Origin: Bryobacteraceae bacterium
Lineage (GTDB): Bacteria; Acidobacteriota; Terriglobia; Bryobacterales; Bryobacteraceae
NCBI GenBank assembly: GCA_019752335.1
Contig: JAIEMJ010000035.1
Span: forward strand, 1 to 60,843
Length of the DNA stretch: 60,843 bases
Reading direction: 5' to 3'
Under the pieces are notes generated by a model that saw only the letters and a list, made by a program, of their open reading frames with translations, was not told the origin of the DNA and searched no databases. Shown in pieces: positions 33,531 through 43,113 of the stretch. A program made the translations under genes and the position numbers. Position 1 is the stretch's first letter, and the number at the start of each line of letters is the position of its first letter.

Positions 33531-34678
33531 GCGCGATACACCCGCTCGCCGCTCAGCCAGACCCGGCGCACGGTCAGCCGTCCAGCCGGCTCGGAGTAAT
33601 CGAACTCCACCAGGTCGGCTCGCTCGCCGGCTTGCAGACCGCGCCAGCGGCCCGAAATCCTGCCCGCGCGGGCGGCATTGGTGGTGGCCATCGTTACGGC
33701 GTCGCGCAGAGATAGCTGGCCGAGGCGCATAGCGTGGGCGATTCCGTCGTGCATCTTGAGCGCGGCGCCGGCGAGCCGGGTGCCACCGCGGAGCGTCACC
33801 CGGTCACCGGGATGCAGAGTGACCGGAATCTCACCCAGCATGTAATCGCCAGGAGCGCAGCCGGCCGGCATCACGGCGTCGGTGACCAGGACGCAGCGCT
33901 CGATTCCTTTGGCGCGCAACGCGACACGGAAGAAATTCTCGCCGATGTGGATGCCGTCGGTGATGAAGCTAGCTGTCAAATGGTCATTGGCCATCTGGTC
34001 CCAAAGGTAATTCGGATGGCGGCGCAGTTCGCCGTGGGCGCCGTTGCCGAGATGGGTGGACATGGTCGCCCCGGCGCGGACGGCCTCATTGATCTGTTCC
34101 GCAGAGGCGGCGGTATGGCCGATGCTCACCACGACGCCGTCCTGCACCATCGTCTCGATCAGGCTGGTGATGCCGGGCCATTCGGGCGCGACGGTCATCA
34201 GGCGGACTTGGCCGTCGGCCGCTTCCTGGAAGCGGCGGTACTCTTCGACGGAGGGCGCGCGGACGCAATGACGCGGGTGGGCGCCGCGCGGTCCGTCCTC
34301 GGCTGAGATGAAGGGCCCTTCCACATGGAAGCCCTCGATGGCCGCGCCGTGGGGAATCTTCGCCTTGGCCGCGGCGAGATTCTTGAGGGCGCCGGTCATG
34401 TCGCCAGCGGAGCCCGTAATCACCGTGGGATAGAAGCGCGTCACGCCGGTGGCGAAGATGGCCAAGAGGGAGCGCGCGATCTCTTCATGTGGCGCCGCGG
34501 GGGAGTTATAGTCGACCCCGGCAAAGCCGTTCACCTGGAGGTCAATGAAGCCGGGGGCCAGATACTGGCCGCTGCCGCCCGTCAGGTCGGGTTCCACGGC
34601 CTCGATTACGGTGCTGAAATCGGCGACGACTGCTTCTCCGGTGGATAGGTTGATTCCTTGGGCTTGCTGCTCTGGCAT
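33527..34678 (-). CDS. nagA: N-acetylglucosamine-6-phosphate deacetylase
   Basis: The 383-residue amidohydrolase matches NagA: PGFIDLQVNGFAGVDYNSP near the start, FHVEGPFISAEDGPRGAHP (Glu metal ligand), VVSIGHTAASAEQI and STHLGNGAHGE (His ligands), and VLVTDAVMPAG with the catalytic Asp. NagA removes acetate from GlcNAc-6-phosphate in amino-sugar catabolism and cell-wall recycling. Upstream lies the gene-free stretch with the candidate RNA. No nagB is in the window. Confidence 0.92.
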   Translation of the reverse strand: MPEQQAQGINLSTGEAVVADFSTVIEAVEPDLTGGSGQYLAPGFIDLQVNGFAGVDYNSPAAPHEEIARSLLAIFATGVTRFYPTVITGSAGDMTGALKNLAAAKAKIPHGAAIEGFHVEGPFISAEDGPRGAHPRHCVRAPSVEEYRRFQEAADGQVRLMTVAPEWPGITSLIETMVQDGVVVSIGHTAASAEQINEAVRAGATMSTHLGNGAHGELRRHPNYLWDQMANDHLTASFITDGIHIGENFFRVALRAKGIERCVLVTDAVMPAGCAPGDYMLGEIPVTLHPGDRVTLRGGTRLAGAALKMHDGIAHAMRLGQLSLRDAVTMATTNAARAGRISGRWRGLQAGERADLVEFDYSEPAGRLTVRRVWLSGERVYRA

Positions 34679-34718
34679 TGCTCATTCTTTCTTCAGACCA
34701 TTTTCGTGGCTTGATGGT

Positions 34719-34738
34719 TTTTCCACAGTTTATCGACA
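34719..34738. promoter_or_regulatory. two DnaA-box-like 9-mers
   Basis: TTTTCCACA (34719-34727) fits the TTWTNCACA DnaA consensus. TTATCGACA (34730-34738) follows with one mismatch and the same orientation. They lie 41 bp before nagA in an AT-richer patch. They could bind DnaA as a regulator. No dnaA, dnaN or DnaA-box cluster supports an origin. Confidence 0.35.
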
Positions 34739-34853
34739 GAACTGGGCTTCGTAAACTACTGCAATCCTTAGGGAAAAAAACTGTTAAAAACCGCCCCGCC
34801 TACGGGGGATACCCCTTCCCTCTGGGACCCCGGTATTGGTACAACACAATCTA

Positions 34854-35022
34854 GATCGCCTGCGGGCGTATTAGAGGCGGATAATCTCGGGGGAGGTGGC
34901 CGTCGCGAAATGCGTCCGCGGATCGATCGAAGGTAATCTCCAAAGAAACCTCCATTGCTCCTGGTTTTCGCTAGTAAGCAGAAGGAAAGGCCCCACTCCT
35001 CGGACTGGGGCCTTTCTTTTTT
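34854..35022 (+). ncRNA. candidate structured small RNA with intrinsic terminator
   Basis: About 170 bases without an ORF end in a strong plus-strand terminator (34986-35022). The 5' part can form a long stem: GATCG (34854-34858) with CGATC (34924-34928), then CTGCGGGCG (34860-34868) with CGTCCGCGG (34913-34921), counting G-U pairs. It encloses a 44-base region with TAATCTC, and that motif recurs at 34934-34940. No gene follows on the plus strand, so this is more likely an independent transcript than a leader. I do not recognise it as 6S, SRP, tmRNA or RNase P RNA. Confidence 0.45.
34986..35022 (+). terminator. rho-independent terminator
   Basis: Arms AAAGGCCCC (34986-34994) and GGGGCCTTT (35007-35015) form a 9-bp GC-rich stem with a 12-base loop, followed by a T-rich run to 35022. 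It terminates plus-strand transcription. The minus-strand side has no T run, so it does not serve ilvE transcription toward nagA. Confidence 0.8.
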
Positions 35023-35063
35023 CCGTGAGCGCCCGTTTTCTTGCCTAGCAGGAAGACCAGAAG

Positions 35064-35085
35064 GGACCGGCCGGGAGGCCGGTCC
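35064..35085. repeat. REP-like palindrome downstream of ilvE, copy 1
   Basis: Arms GGACCGGCC and GGCCGGTCC around a GGGA loop, followed by TACGA. The layout matches the REP at 15-34 (GC-rich arms, purine loop, trailing CTAC/TAC) but with other arm bases. A second palindrome lies 35 bp away. Confidence 0.55.
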
Positions 35086-35119
35086 TACGACGCTGGGTCA
35101 ATGACTGGCTTCTCCCGTG

Positions 35120-35141
35120 GGACCGGATTCCCGGCCGGTCC
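35120..35141. repeat. REP-like palindrome downstream of ilvE, copy 2
   Basis: Arms GGACCGG (35120-35126) and CCGGTCC (35135-35141), ending two bases before the ilvE stop codon on the opposite strand. Together with 35064-35085 it forms a pair like a bacterial interspersed mosaic element. It may stabilise the 3' end of the ilvE mRNA. Confidence 0.5.
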
Positions 35142-35142
35142 G

Positions 35143-36075
35143 CTAGGCGGTTACGGCCGTGGGGACGGGGGTGAGCCAGCCGAAGCGGTCTTCCTGTTCG
35201 CCCTCCACAATGCCGAAGAACTCCTTCTGGAGCGCGGCGGTGATGGGTCCGCGTTTGCCGGAGCCGATCTGGATCCGGTCCACCGAACGGATGGGGCTGA
35301 TCTCCGCCGCCGTACCGGTGAAGAAGATCTCGTCCGCCAAATAGAGAAATTCGCGCGGAATCGCCCCTTCCACGATCTCGTAGCCCTGCGCGCGGGCCAA
35401 CTGGGCAACGGTGTCGCGCGTGATGCCTGGTAGCACCGAGTTCGACAGCGGCGGCGTGTAGATCTTGCCGTTGCGGACGACAAAGATGTTCTCGCCGGAG
35501 CCTTCGCTCACCGTGCCGAGATGATCGAGTGCGATGCCTTCGGAATACCCGTTGGCAATCGCCTCCATCTTGATCAACTGGGAGTTGAGGTAATTGCCGC
35601 CGGCCTTGGCCAAAGCGGGCAGGGTATTGGGCGACATGCGCTGCCAACTCGAGACGCAGACGTCGACGCCGTTCTCGAGCGCCTCGGCGCCCAGATACTT
35701 GCCCCATTCCCAAGCCGCCAGATAAACCTCCACCGGGTTTTTCAGGGGGTAAACGCCAAGTTCGCCGTAGCCGCGCATCGCGATCGGCCGAATGTAGCAC
35801 GACGGCAACCGGTTAATCGATACCAATTCCACCATCGCTTCGGCGAGCTCAGTGCGCGTGAACGGCAAGTCCATGCGGTAAATCTTGGCGCTGTCAATCA
35901 GGCGCTGTGTATGTTCTTGCAACCGGAAGATTGCGGGCCCCGTCTTGGTGGCGTAACACCGTACGCCTTCGAATACCGAGCTGCCATAGCTTACGACGTG
36001 GGAGAGGACGTGGATTCTCGCGTCGTCCCAGCGAATCCAGTTTCCGTTGTGCCAGATTTTCTCGGTTGGCTTCAT
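35143..36075 (-). CDS. ilvE: branched-chain amino acid aminotransferase
   Basis: The 310-residue class IV PLP aminotransferase begins with [20 protein letters not shown]. It has the PLP Lys157 in [12 protein letters not shown] and the [25 protein letters not shown] and [14 protein letters not shown] blocks of IlvE. It transfers amino groups between glutamate and the branched-chain 2-oxoacids in leucine, isoleucine and valine metabolism. On the minus strand a TATAAT element lies six bases before the ATG, so the mRNA may lack a leader. The M48 peptidase gene diverges from it. Confidence 0.93.
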   Translation of the reverse strand: MKPTEKIWHNGNWIRWDDARIHVLSHVVSYGSSVFEGVRCYATKTGPAIFRLQEHTQRLIDSAKIYRMDLPFTRTELAEAMVELVSINRLPSCYIRPIAMRGYGELGVYPLKNPVEVYLAAWEWGKYLGAEALENGVDVCVSSWQRMSPNTLPALAKAGGNYLNSQLIKMEAIANGYSEGIALDHLGTVSEGSGENIFVVRNGKIYTPPLSNSVLPGITRDTVAQLARAQGYEIVEGAIPREFLYLADEIFFTGTAAEISPIRSVDRIQIGSGKRGPITAALQKEFFGIVEGEQEDRFGWLTPVPTAVTA

Positions 36076-36080
36076 TCCGG

Positions 36081-36088
36081 TATTATAC
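36081..36088. promoter_or_regulatory. shared, nearly palindromic -10 region of divergent ilvE and M48 genes
   Basis: GTATTATAC (36080-36088) reads TATTAT on the plus strand and TATAAT on the minus strand. The minus-strand hexamer (36087-36082) is six bases from the ilvE ATG at 36075. The plus-strand hexamer is about 22 bases before the peptidase ATG, which has GGAGGAGAG as its ribosome site. The -35 elements are weak on both sides. Confidence 0.5.
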
Positions 36089-36107
36089 CTGGAGGAGAGA
36101 TTTGATT

Positions 36108-37493
36108 ATGATGGTCCGTCGAATTCTAGTCTTGCTCGTTTTGTCGATGCAGGTTTTAAGCGCGCAAGCTAAGAAGCCCGCGAAGCCGCCCAAGCAACGT
36201 GAACTGAAGCCTGGCTTCACCATGTTTGGCGTGGATCAGGATATCGAGATGGGCAAGGCGGCGATCAAAGAGATTGAACCGACCGTCACGATTCTGGACG
36301 ACCCGGCCATGACCGCCTACATCAAGCGCCTTGGCGATACCATCACCAGCAAGATCCCCAACCCGCCGTTTCCGTTCACCTACAAAATGGTGAATGACCC
36401 GCAAATCAATGCTTTCTGCGTGCCCGGCGGCTTCGTTTATGTAAACACCGGCATCCTGATCAACGCGGAAAACGAGAGTCAGGTCATCGGCGTGATGGGC
36501 CATGAAATCGGCCACGCCATCCTGCGCCACAGCGCCAACCAGATGTCGAAAGGCATGTTGTTGCAGGGTTTGGCCACCGCCGGCGCCATGGTGGGCGAGA
36601 TGAAGGGCGGAGTCGCCGGGATGGCCGCGCAGATCGGGAGCGGCTTGGGCGCGCAACTGGCGATGATGAAGTTTTCCCGCAACCACGAGAAGGACGCCGA
36701 CGCCTTCGGCGCCCGGCTGATGTCGCAGGCTGGTTATAACCCCATCGAAATTGCGCGCTTTTTCGAAAAGATGCAGCAAATGGCGGGCGGTAAACAGGGC
36801 GGAGGCGTGGCGGGTTGGATGTCCTCACACCCGGATCCAGGTAGCCGGTCCCAGTTGATCGAACAGGAGATTCTGGCCATGCCACGGGCTACGTACGGCG
36901 CGGATACGGGCGACTTTGCGCGCTTTAAGGCCGCCGCCGCCCGGGTCGTCCCGGCCAAGCCCAAGGTCGCGCCGGGGGGAGGGCAGGGAACTCCCGCCCC
37001 GGACTCCACCTCCGTCAAGGGCTTCAGCTACTTCCGCGGCCAGACCTTCGAAATCTCCTACCCCAAGGGCTGGCAGGCCCAAGGGAATCCCGAAGCCGAC
37101 AGCCTCACCGTGGCCCCGGCCGAAGGCGTCAAGCAGAGTGGCCAGAGTGTAGCCGTCGGGCTGGGCGTCATCGTCAGCCGTTACAAGTCGGCGAGTGGCA
37201 AAGGCGATCTGACGCGCGACACCCAAGCCCTGATTCAAGAGACGGTCAAGGGCAACCAGGGAATGAATCAGACGCAGGCGCCGGCCAACCGGACAATCGA
37301 TGGCCAGCCCGCCTTGCTGACGATGTTCACCTCGCCGTCGCCCCTCGAACGCGGTAACGAGATGGATTTGCTGGTGACCATCCAGCGCCCGGACGGTCTG
37401 CTGTACCTGGTCTTGATTTGCCCGGAGAGCCAGTGGAAGAACGCCGAACCGGTCTTTGACCAGATCATTGGGTCGATCAAGCTTGCAAAGTAA
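36108..37493 (+). CDS. M48-family (BepA/LoiP-like) zinc metallopeptidase
   Basis: The ATG at 36108 follows GGAGGAGAG and opens a signal peptide (ILVLLVLSMQVLSAQA). The protease domain has INAFCVPGGFVYVNTGIL, the zinc site HEIGH at 132-136 and the third ligand in NHEKDADAFG. Periplasmic M48 peptidases clear misfolded outer-membrane proteins. There is no TPR domain as in BepA. Instead, a C-terminal domain from about residue 300 (SYFRGQTFEISYPKGW and onward) resembles a small lipoprotein-like or PsbP-like fold. Alternative start: the next ATG, 36111. Confidence 0.88.
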   Translation: MMVRRILVLLVLSMQVLSAQAKKPAKPPKQRELKPGFTMFGVDQDIEMGKAAIKEIEPTVTILDDPAMTAYIKRLGDTITSKIPNPPFPFTYKMVNDPQINAFCVPGGFVYVNTGILINAENESQVIGVMGHEIGHAILRHSANQMSKGMLLQGLATAGAMVGEMKGGVAGMAAQIGSGLGAQLAMMKFSRNHEKDADAFGARLMSQAGYNPIEIARFFEKMQQMAGGKQGGGVAGWMSSHPDPGSRSQLIEQEILAMPRATYGADTGDFARFKAAAARVVPAKPKVAPGGGQGTPAPDSTSVKGFSYFRGQTFEISYPKGWQAQGNPEADSLTVAPAEGVKQSGQSVAVGLGVIVSRYKSASGKGDLTRDTQALIQETVKGNQGMNQTQAPANRTIDGQPALLTMFTSPSPLERGNEMDLLVTIQRPDGLLYLVLICPESQWKNAEPVFDQIIGSIKLAK

Positions 37494-38100
37494 GTACGAC
37501 GGCTTGCTGTTCGACTTTGACGGAGTCATCGTCGACAGCGAGCCCATCCACTACGAGAGCTGGCTGGATCTCCTGGAACCGCTGGGCATCCAGCCAACCT
37601 GGGAGTGGTTCCAGGCTCATTGCATCGGCATCGCCGATGTAGAACTATTCGACACGATCGCTAGCCTAAATCCGACGGCAACCGGCGAACAAGTCCGGCG
37701 GGTGTACCCGGCCAAGACGGCACGCTACCGGGAGAGCATGCGCGAGTCGCCACCGTTTGCGCCGGGTATCGGCGACCTGTTGAAGGACTTGAAGTCAGCG
37801 GGTCTTCGATACGGCCTGGTGACTTCTAGCTCTCGCGAGGAAGTGATTCCGATTGTTGCAGTTGGCGGACTAAACTTCAACCATTATGTATTCGGAGACG
37901 AAGTTCAATTCCGAAAGCCGCATCCCGAGCCTTACCTGAAGGGCGCGGCAGCGCTGGGCGCCTCGCGAATACTGGCGATTGAGGACTCGGAACATGGCGC
38001 CAACAGCGCGCTTGCGGCTGGCCTCGAGGTTCTGCGGATCGCCAATGCTCAGGAGTTGGATAGGCAGTTGCGATCCCTACTTGTTCGCGAGTTGACATAA
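37483..38100 (+). CDS. HAD-superfamily phosphatase, beta-phosphoglucomutase-like
   Basis: HAD motif I reads LLFDFDGVIVDSEP, motif II LVTSSSREEV, motif III FRKPHPEPYLKGAAALG and motif IV ILAIEDSEHGANSA, with the helical cap between I and II. These enzymes are sugar-phosphate phosphatases or mutases, and the substrate cannot be told. I chose the TTG at 37483, which overlaps the M48 gene by 11 bp, because no ATG or GTG lies between it and motif I. It may be co-transcribed with the peptidase. Confidence 0.82.
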   Translation: MQSKYDGLLFDFDGVIVDSEPIHYESWLDLLEPLGIQPTWEWFQAHCIGIADVELFDTIASLNPTATGEQVRRVYPAKTARYRESMRESPPFAPGIGDLLKDLKSAGLRYGLVTSSSREEVIPIVAVGGLNFNHYVFGDEVQFRKPHPEPYLKGAAALGASRILAIEDSEHGANSALAAGLEVLRIANAQELDRQLRSLLVRELT

Positions 38101-38136
38101 TACATGTTATCGGAAGTGAAAACATTGAGCCCGATG

Positions 38137-38460
38137 CTATGGCTCCAGCTTGCGCAGGCGCTCTTCGTGACGGCCAACGACAGCGGTGAGTTCGCGCACC
38201 GTGGCGAGAGTGCTGCTTTGGACGTCGATGAGCTTGCTGACTTGCGCCGCCAAATGAAGATGGCTTTCAGTGAGCTGGTGCTGGCTTTGCGCGAGTACCT
38301 GCTGTTCTTCGCGTTGTTGGCTGGCGAACACGTCCACCTTGAGCGTGAGCTCGTTGAGGTTCTTGGTGAGCTGGTTTAATTCCGTATCGTGGGAACTGCT
38401 TTTCATCGTGAGGAGTTGCAGGCTGGCGGTAAGCTCGGCGATGCGCTGATCGATAGTCAT
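38137..38460 (-). CDS. coiled-coil hypothetical protein, 107 aa
   Basis: Heptad-like Leu spacing runs through the whole protein (ELTASLQLLTMK, LNQLTKNLNELTLKVDVFA, VSKLIDVQSSTLATVREL), indicating one long coiled coil without a membrane segment. Homologues with the same pattern are small cytoplasmic proteins of unknown function. It is convergent with the HAD gene and diverges from the sensor kinase gene. Confidence 0.65.
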   Translation of the reverse strand: MTIDQRIAELTASLQLLTMKSSSHDTELNQLTKNLNELTLKVDVFASQQREEQQVLAQSQHQLTESHLHLAAQVSKLIDVQSSTLATVRELTAVVGRHEERLRKLEP

Positions 38461-38599
38461 GTGCAGTCCTTTCTTTGATTATAGGTCTTGCGACCGTAGG
38501 CCTGCGCACTAGTCCTAAGGTGATTTTTCCCTACTACCCACCTGTTAGAAACGCTTAGAACTGCCGAGATACACCAGTGGCGGACGTTCGCCCCAAAAC

Positions 38600-41500
38600 A
38601 TGCTCTGGCGATTCTTGCAGTTCATCGGACTGGCCGGGATCCTGGCACTGCCGGGATTCGCGCAGCACTACGGCTTCAAGCAGTATGGACCCGAGCAAGG
38701 CCTCGACAATCAGGTTCCCGTTGCGATTCAACAAGATGCGGCGGGCTTCATGTGGGTGGCCAGCCCCAACGGGCTTTACCGCTACGATGGCTACCGCTTT
38801 CGCAAGTTCACCGTCGCCGACGGCCTGCCAGGAGATTTCATTGTCGGTCTCCACGAGAGCGAACCCGGACGGCTGTGGGCCGTCGCCATTGACGGCAAGC
38901 TGGCGCTGAAGTCTGGTGGCCGTTTCATCACCCTCCAGGACCCTTTGGCCTCCGCCGTTTCGCCCCACGGCGTCAGCAGCGCGCCAGGGACCGACGGCCG
39001 GGTGCGCATCTTTCTCGCCACCACGCAGGGCTTGGTGATCGGCGAACCTGACAGCAAGGACGGCTATCGCTTCTCGCGCGTGCCCGAGCCGAAGAGCACC
39101 TTTGACCGGTTCGCCACGGGAGTCTACGCGGAGGGTCCCGGCAGCGTTTGGTATGGCTGTGGGAAGTCCATCTGCCAATGGAACGGGGGACGGACTCAGG
39201 TCTACGGCGAGGCGCAGGGCGTCCCGGAAGACCGCTGGATCAGCTTTGCGCGGCCACGCGGTGGCTCACTTTGGGTCCGCAGCCGCCGGCTCTTGATTGA
39301 ACTCAAACCCGGTGGGGCGCGCTTTGAGGCCCCCGAGACCGAGGTGAAGCCGATTCTCGCCAACTTCCCTTCTCTGGCCGTCGACCGCCGCGGCCAACTT
39401 CTCGTGCCCACCAACAGTGGCGTCGCGATACGGAAAGCCGGCGGAGGCCCGCACGCTTGGCGCACCGTTGGCAAGCGGAATGGCTTGCCGCTGAACGAAG
39501 TCGCCACCGTCACTGAGGACCGCGAGGGCTCGATTTGGATCGGCATCACCGGGGGCGGCGTGCTGCGCTGGCTGGGGTACACCGAATGGGAGAGCTACAC
39601 CGAAAGCGAAGGGCTCTCGGGGGACCTGGTCTACGACATCGTCGGCAACCGGCAGGACGGCATCTGGGTCGCGACCGGTAACGGCGTCAGCGTGGGCCGG
39701 TATCAGGATGACCGCTGGCACTGGAAGCCGGTGCCGCTACCTGGCGTCGACGTCGTCAAGGGGCTGGCGCGGGATGCGGCCGGGAACCTCTGGGTGGCGC
39801 CGGACGGACCACAGTTGCTACTGCTCAGTCCCACCGGGGCCCGAAAGGCACGCATCCCGCTACCCAATGTCTTACCTTGGAGCCTGACGGTGGATTCCGC
39901 CGGTCTCCTGTGGATCGGCACCAACCAGGGACTGTATACCCTCGCCCCCGGGGCGACGGCGGTGGAGGCGGTGACGCTGCCCGCTGATGACCAGGAGAAA
40001 CGGCAGCGAGCCGTGATGAAGATCGTCGAAACGAAGCAAGGCGAAATCTGGGTCGCCAGCTACCGTGGACTCTACCGCCGCCGCGACGGCCAGTGGCTTC
40101 GCTACCAACGCAAAGACGGCCTGCGGCAGGACGCCTTGAGTCATTTGGCCGAGGGCCCCAATGGCGACCTTTGGCTCGGCTACCGGACCGGGGCCGGCAT
40201 CTCCCGCGTCTCTCCGGACGGCAACCGCCTCCGCGTTGATCACTTCGACCGCACGAACGGCTTACAATCCGACCAGAGCTACTTCATTGGCTTCGACCTG
40301 CGCGGCGACCTCTGGAATGGCAGCGATACAGGCGTCGAAGTCCTCACGGAAGAAGGTAGCTACGGCCGCCGGTTCCGCCACATGGACCGCACCACCGGCC
40401 TGGTCTGGAACGACACGACGACCGACGCCTTCCTGGCGGATACAGACGGTAGCGTCTGGATCGGCACCAGCCGCGGTCTGGCGCACTATTCGGCCACCGG
40501 CGAAGCCCCCATCCGCAGCGTGCCTCCCGTGGAGATTACGTCCGTGAAGCTGGGGCGCAATTCGCTCCATCTCGTCTATAGCTCTCTCAGCTATCAGCTC
40601 GAAAGCAGCTTGCAGTTCCGCTACCGTCTGGTGGGCAGCGACGAAGTGTGGCACGAGACAGAACAACGCGAACTGACGCTGTCGCCGCTCCCGCCGGGCG
40701 ACTACCGTTTCGAGGTGATGGCGCGGCCGCCGGGCGGCGAGTGGCAATCGTCGCCGCGCACGTTCTCCTTCCGCATTGAGCCGCCCGTCTATCAGACCTG
40801 GTGGTTCCGCATCCTGGCGATCATTTGTCTGTTGTGGTTTCTCCGCTTCATCTGGCGCTACCGGATGCGCCGGCTCGAGTTGGACCGGCAGCGCCTGGAA
40901 CGAAAAGTAGGAGAACGCACCACGGAACTCGCCGAAGCCAAGGTGCGTGTGGAGACGCTGCTGAAGGAAACCGAAAGCCTGCTGGACCGGACACTCGAAA
41001 ACAGCCGGCTGAAGAGCGAGTTTCTCGCCAACATGAGCCACGAAATCCGCACGCCGATGAACGGCATCATCGGTATGACCACCCTGCTGCTCGATACCCA
41101 CGTCGACGCCGAACAGCGCGACTACCTGGAGACCGTGAAGCATTCGGCCGACGCGCTGCTTACCTTGCTCAACGACATTCTCGACTTCTCGAAGATCGAA
41201 GCTGGCCATCTGGAGCTCGTCGCCGACGACTTCTCATTGCAGGGTGCGCTCGACGGTGTCGTGTCCATCGTCGCCTACGCGGCGGACCAAAAACAACTGG
41301 ATGTCGGCTGCGAGATCGCACCCGAAGTCCCCGCTCGCGTGCGGGGTGACGAGGGACGCCTGCGCCAGGTGCTCCTCAATTTGGCCGGCAACGCGGTAAA
41401 GTTCACCGCGAACGGCACGGTTCGTCTCCGGGTGGACCTCGAAAGCCAGAGCGACACTGAGATCGTACTGCGCTTCTCCGTGATCGACACCGGCATCGGC

Positions 41501-42133
41501 ATCGCGCGCGACAAGCAGGGGCTCATCTTTGAAGCCTTCCGCCAGGCCGACGGCTCCATGACGCGGCAGTTCGGCGGCACCGGACTCGGCCTCGCGATCT
41601 GCGTCAAGCTGGTCGAACTGATGGGTGGCAAAATCTGGGTGGACAGCGAGCCGGGTAAAGGCAGCCGCTTCTCCTTCACCGCCGGATTTGCGCCCGCCCG
41701 CACGTCCAGCAGCCCGGCGATGCCCGACAAGCCCGACTTTGCCCCGGTCGTCCGGCTCCTCCGCGTGCTGATCGCCGAGGACAACCGCGTCAACCAGCGC
41801 GTCGCCGCGAAGATTCTGGAGTCTCGCGGGCATGCGGTCTTACTTGCCAACACCGGGCGCCAGGCCGTCGACCTCTTCCAGCGGGAGCCCGTCGACATCG
41901 TGCTGATGGACCTGCAGATGCCCGAGATGGATGGCATTGAAGCCACGCGGGCCATCCGCCGCATGGAAGCGGGGGGCCATACCCCCATCGTCGCGCTCAC
42001 GGCGCACGCCATGTCGACCGACCGGGAACGCTGTCTGTCCGCCGGCATGGACGACTACCTCAGCAAGCCCATCAGCCCGGACCGGCTCATCGCCACGGTG
42101 GAGCAGCATGCCACGCCACCTGTCATAGGGTAG
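38600..42133 (+). CDS. hybrid two-component sensor kinase with Reg_prop propeller and receiver domain, 1177 aa
   Basis: A signal peptide ([13 protein letters not shown]) leads into periplasmic two-component regulator-propeller repeats to about residue 640 (for example [18 protein letters not shown] and [15 protein letters not shown]). A Y_Y_Y domain follows ([16 protein letters not shown]), then a membrane segment near 735-753 and a coiled coil. HisKA has His814 in [12 protein letters not shown]. HATPase boxes are near 925 (N), 962 (G1) and 992 (G2). The receiver has phospho-acceptor Asp1104 in [11 protein letters not shown]. In Bacteroidetes such sensors usually end in an AraC-type domain and sense glycans. 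Here none is present, so a separate Hpt or response regulator is needed. Confidence 0.92.
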   Translation: MLWRFLQFIGLAGILALPGFAQHYGFKQYGPEQGLDNQVPVAIQQDAAGFMWVASPNGLYRYDGYRFRKFTVADGLPGDFIVGLHESEPGRLWAVAIDGKLALKSGGRFITLQDPLASAVSPHGVSSAPGTDGRVRIFLATTQGLVIGEPDSKDGYRFSRVPEPKSTFDRFATGVYAEGPGSVWYGCGKSICQWNGGRTQVYGEAQGVPEDRWISFARPRGGSLWVRSRRLLIELKPGGARFEAPETEVKPILANFPSLAVDRRGQLLVPTNSGVAIRKAGGGPHAWRTVGKRNGLPLNEVATVTEDREGSIWIGITGGGVLRWLGYTEWESYTESEGLSGDLVYDIVGNRQDGIWVATGNGVSVGRYQDDRWHWKPVPLPGVDVVKGLARDAAGNLWVAPDGPQLLLLSPTGARKARIPLPNVLPWSLTVDSAGLLWIGTNQGLYTLAPGATAVEAVTLPADDQEKRQRAVMKIVETKQGEIWVASYRGLYRRRDGQWLRYQRKDGLRQDALSHLAEGPNGDLWLGYRTGAGISRVSPDGNRLRVDHFDRTNGLQSDQSYFIGFDLRGDLWNGSDTGVEVLTEEGSYGRRFRHMDRTTGLVWNDTTTDAFLADTDGSVWIGTSRGLAHYSATGEAPIRSVPPVEITSVKLGRNSLHLVYSSLSYQLESSLQFRYRLVGSDEVWHETEQRELTLSPLPPGDYRFEVMARPPGGEWQSSPRTFSFRIEPPVYQTWWFRILAIICLLWFLRFIWRYRMRRLELDRQRLERKVGERTTELAEAKVRVETLLKETESLLDRTLENSRLKSEFLANMSHEIRTPMNGIIGMTTLLLDTHVDAEQRDYLETVKHSADALLTLLNDILDFSKIEAGHLELVADDFSLQGALDGVVSIVAYAADQKQLDVGCEIAPEVPARVRGDEGRLRQVLLNLAGNAVKFTANGTVRLRVDLESQSDTEIVLRFSVIDTGIGIARDKQGLIFEAFRQADGSMTRQFGGTGLGLAICVKLVELMGGKIWVDSEPGKGSRFSFTAGFAPARTSSSPAMPDKPDFAPVVRLLRVLIAEDNRVNQRVAAKILESRGHAVLLANTGRQAVDLFQREPVDIVLMDLQMPEMDGIEATRAIRRMEAGGHTPIVALTAHAMSTDRERCLSAGMDDYLSKPISPDRLIATVEQHATPPVIG

Positions 42134-42159
42134 GCGCCGTGCTACGCTAAACGCGTCGC

Positions 42160-43113
42160 ATGTCCGTTGAGAAATTGTTTGACGTGGTCGGCGTTGGATT
42201 GAACGCCACCGATACCCTCATCCTGCTCGATCGCTTCCCCGCCTATGCGGGTAAGGTCCCTTTTTCGCGCGAAGTCTTGTCGCCAGGGGGCCAAGTCGCG
42301 AGCGCGATGGTCTGTTGCGCCCGCCTCGGCTTGCGCGTCAAGTACATCGGCACCTGCGGCGACGACGAGCGCGGACGCATCCAGATGGCGAGCCTGCGCG
42401 AAAGCGGCATCAACATTGACGACGTGCAGGTGCGGGAGAATTGTCCCAACCAAACGGCCTACATTCTGATTGACCAATCCACCGGTGAACGCACAGTTCT
42501 GTGGCGCCGTGAGGAGTGCCTCGCATTGCATCCCGAGAGCATCCAGCCTGAGATGATCACCGCTGCCCGTCTGCTGCATATCGATGGGCACGATACTCCG
42601 GCCGTGGCCCGGGCGGCTGAAATCGCGCGCGCGCATGGCATCCCCGTCACCATCGACATCGATACGATCTACCACGGTTTCGATCAGGTATTGCGCCACG
42701 TCGACTACCTCGTCACCAGTTCTGAGTTCCCCGTCCAATGGACCGGACAGTCGGACCCGTTGAAGGCGCTCGCTAACATTCAGAACGAATTCCATTTGCC
42801 CGTCGCCGCCATGACGCTGGGTGCGCATGGCGCGCTCGCGCGCGTCGATGGCAAGTTCTACTATTCGCCGGCCTACGTCGTAAACTGCGCCGACACCACC
42901 GGCGCCGGCGACGTCTTTCACGGCGCCTTCTGTTACGCGGTGCTGCAGGGCCTGCCGATTCAGGAAACCCTGGACCTGTCGAACGCACTCGCCGCGCTCA
43001 ACTGCACCGCGCTCGGCGCGCGCGGCAAGCTCGCCACGCTGGACGAAGCCAAAGCGCTGATGGCGCGGGCCGAGCGCCGGATCAACTCGGACTACGCCCG
43101 GGTGTCGCAATGA
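42160..43113 (+). CDS. PfkB-family carbohydrate kinase
   Basis: The ribokinase-like protein has the N-terminal GG motif in SPGGQVASAMVCCARLG and the ATP/catalytic signature DTTGAGDVFHGAF with the base Asp. Members phosphorylate sugars or nucleosides. The exact substrate is not visible. It begins 26 bp after the sensor kinase and overlaps the rhomboid gene (ATGA), starting a co-oriented run to about 45.6 kb. Confidence 0.88.
   Translation: MSVEKLFDVVGVGLNATDTLILLDRFPAYAGKVPFSREVLSPGGQVASAMVCCARLGLRVKYIGTCGDDERGRIQMASLRESGINIDDVQVRENCPNQTAYILIDQSTGERTVLWRREECLALHPESIQPEMITAARLLHIDGHDTPAVARAAEIARAHGIPVTIDIDTIYHGFDQVLRHVDYLVTSSEFPVQWTGQSDPLKALANIQNEFHLPVAAMTLGAHGALARVDGKFYYSPAYVVNCADTTGAGDVFHGAFCYAVLQGLPIQETLDLSNALAALNCTALGARGKLATLDEAKALMARAERRINSDYARVSQ

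Noticed and set aside
34854-35022. tRNA, 6S RNA, SRP RNA or a known riboswitch
   Set aside because: No T-loop consensus, no SRP GGAA tetraloop motif in context and no recognised aptamer core. Left as an unassigned candidate RNA.
34740-35040. Origin of replication
   Set aside because: Only two DnaA-box-like 9-mers and one AT-rich patch. No dnaA, dnaN or gidA nearby.
35041-35433. 130-aa plus-strand frame after the terminator
   Set aside because: It runs through the REP palindromes and then antisense to ilvE, with no ribosome site.
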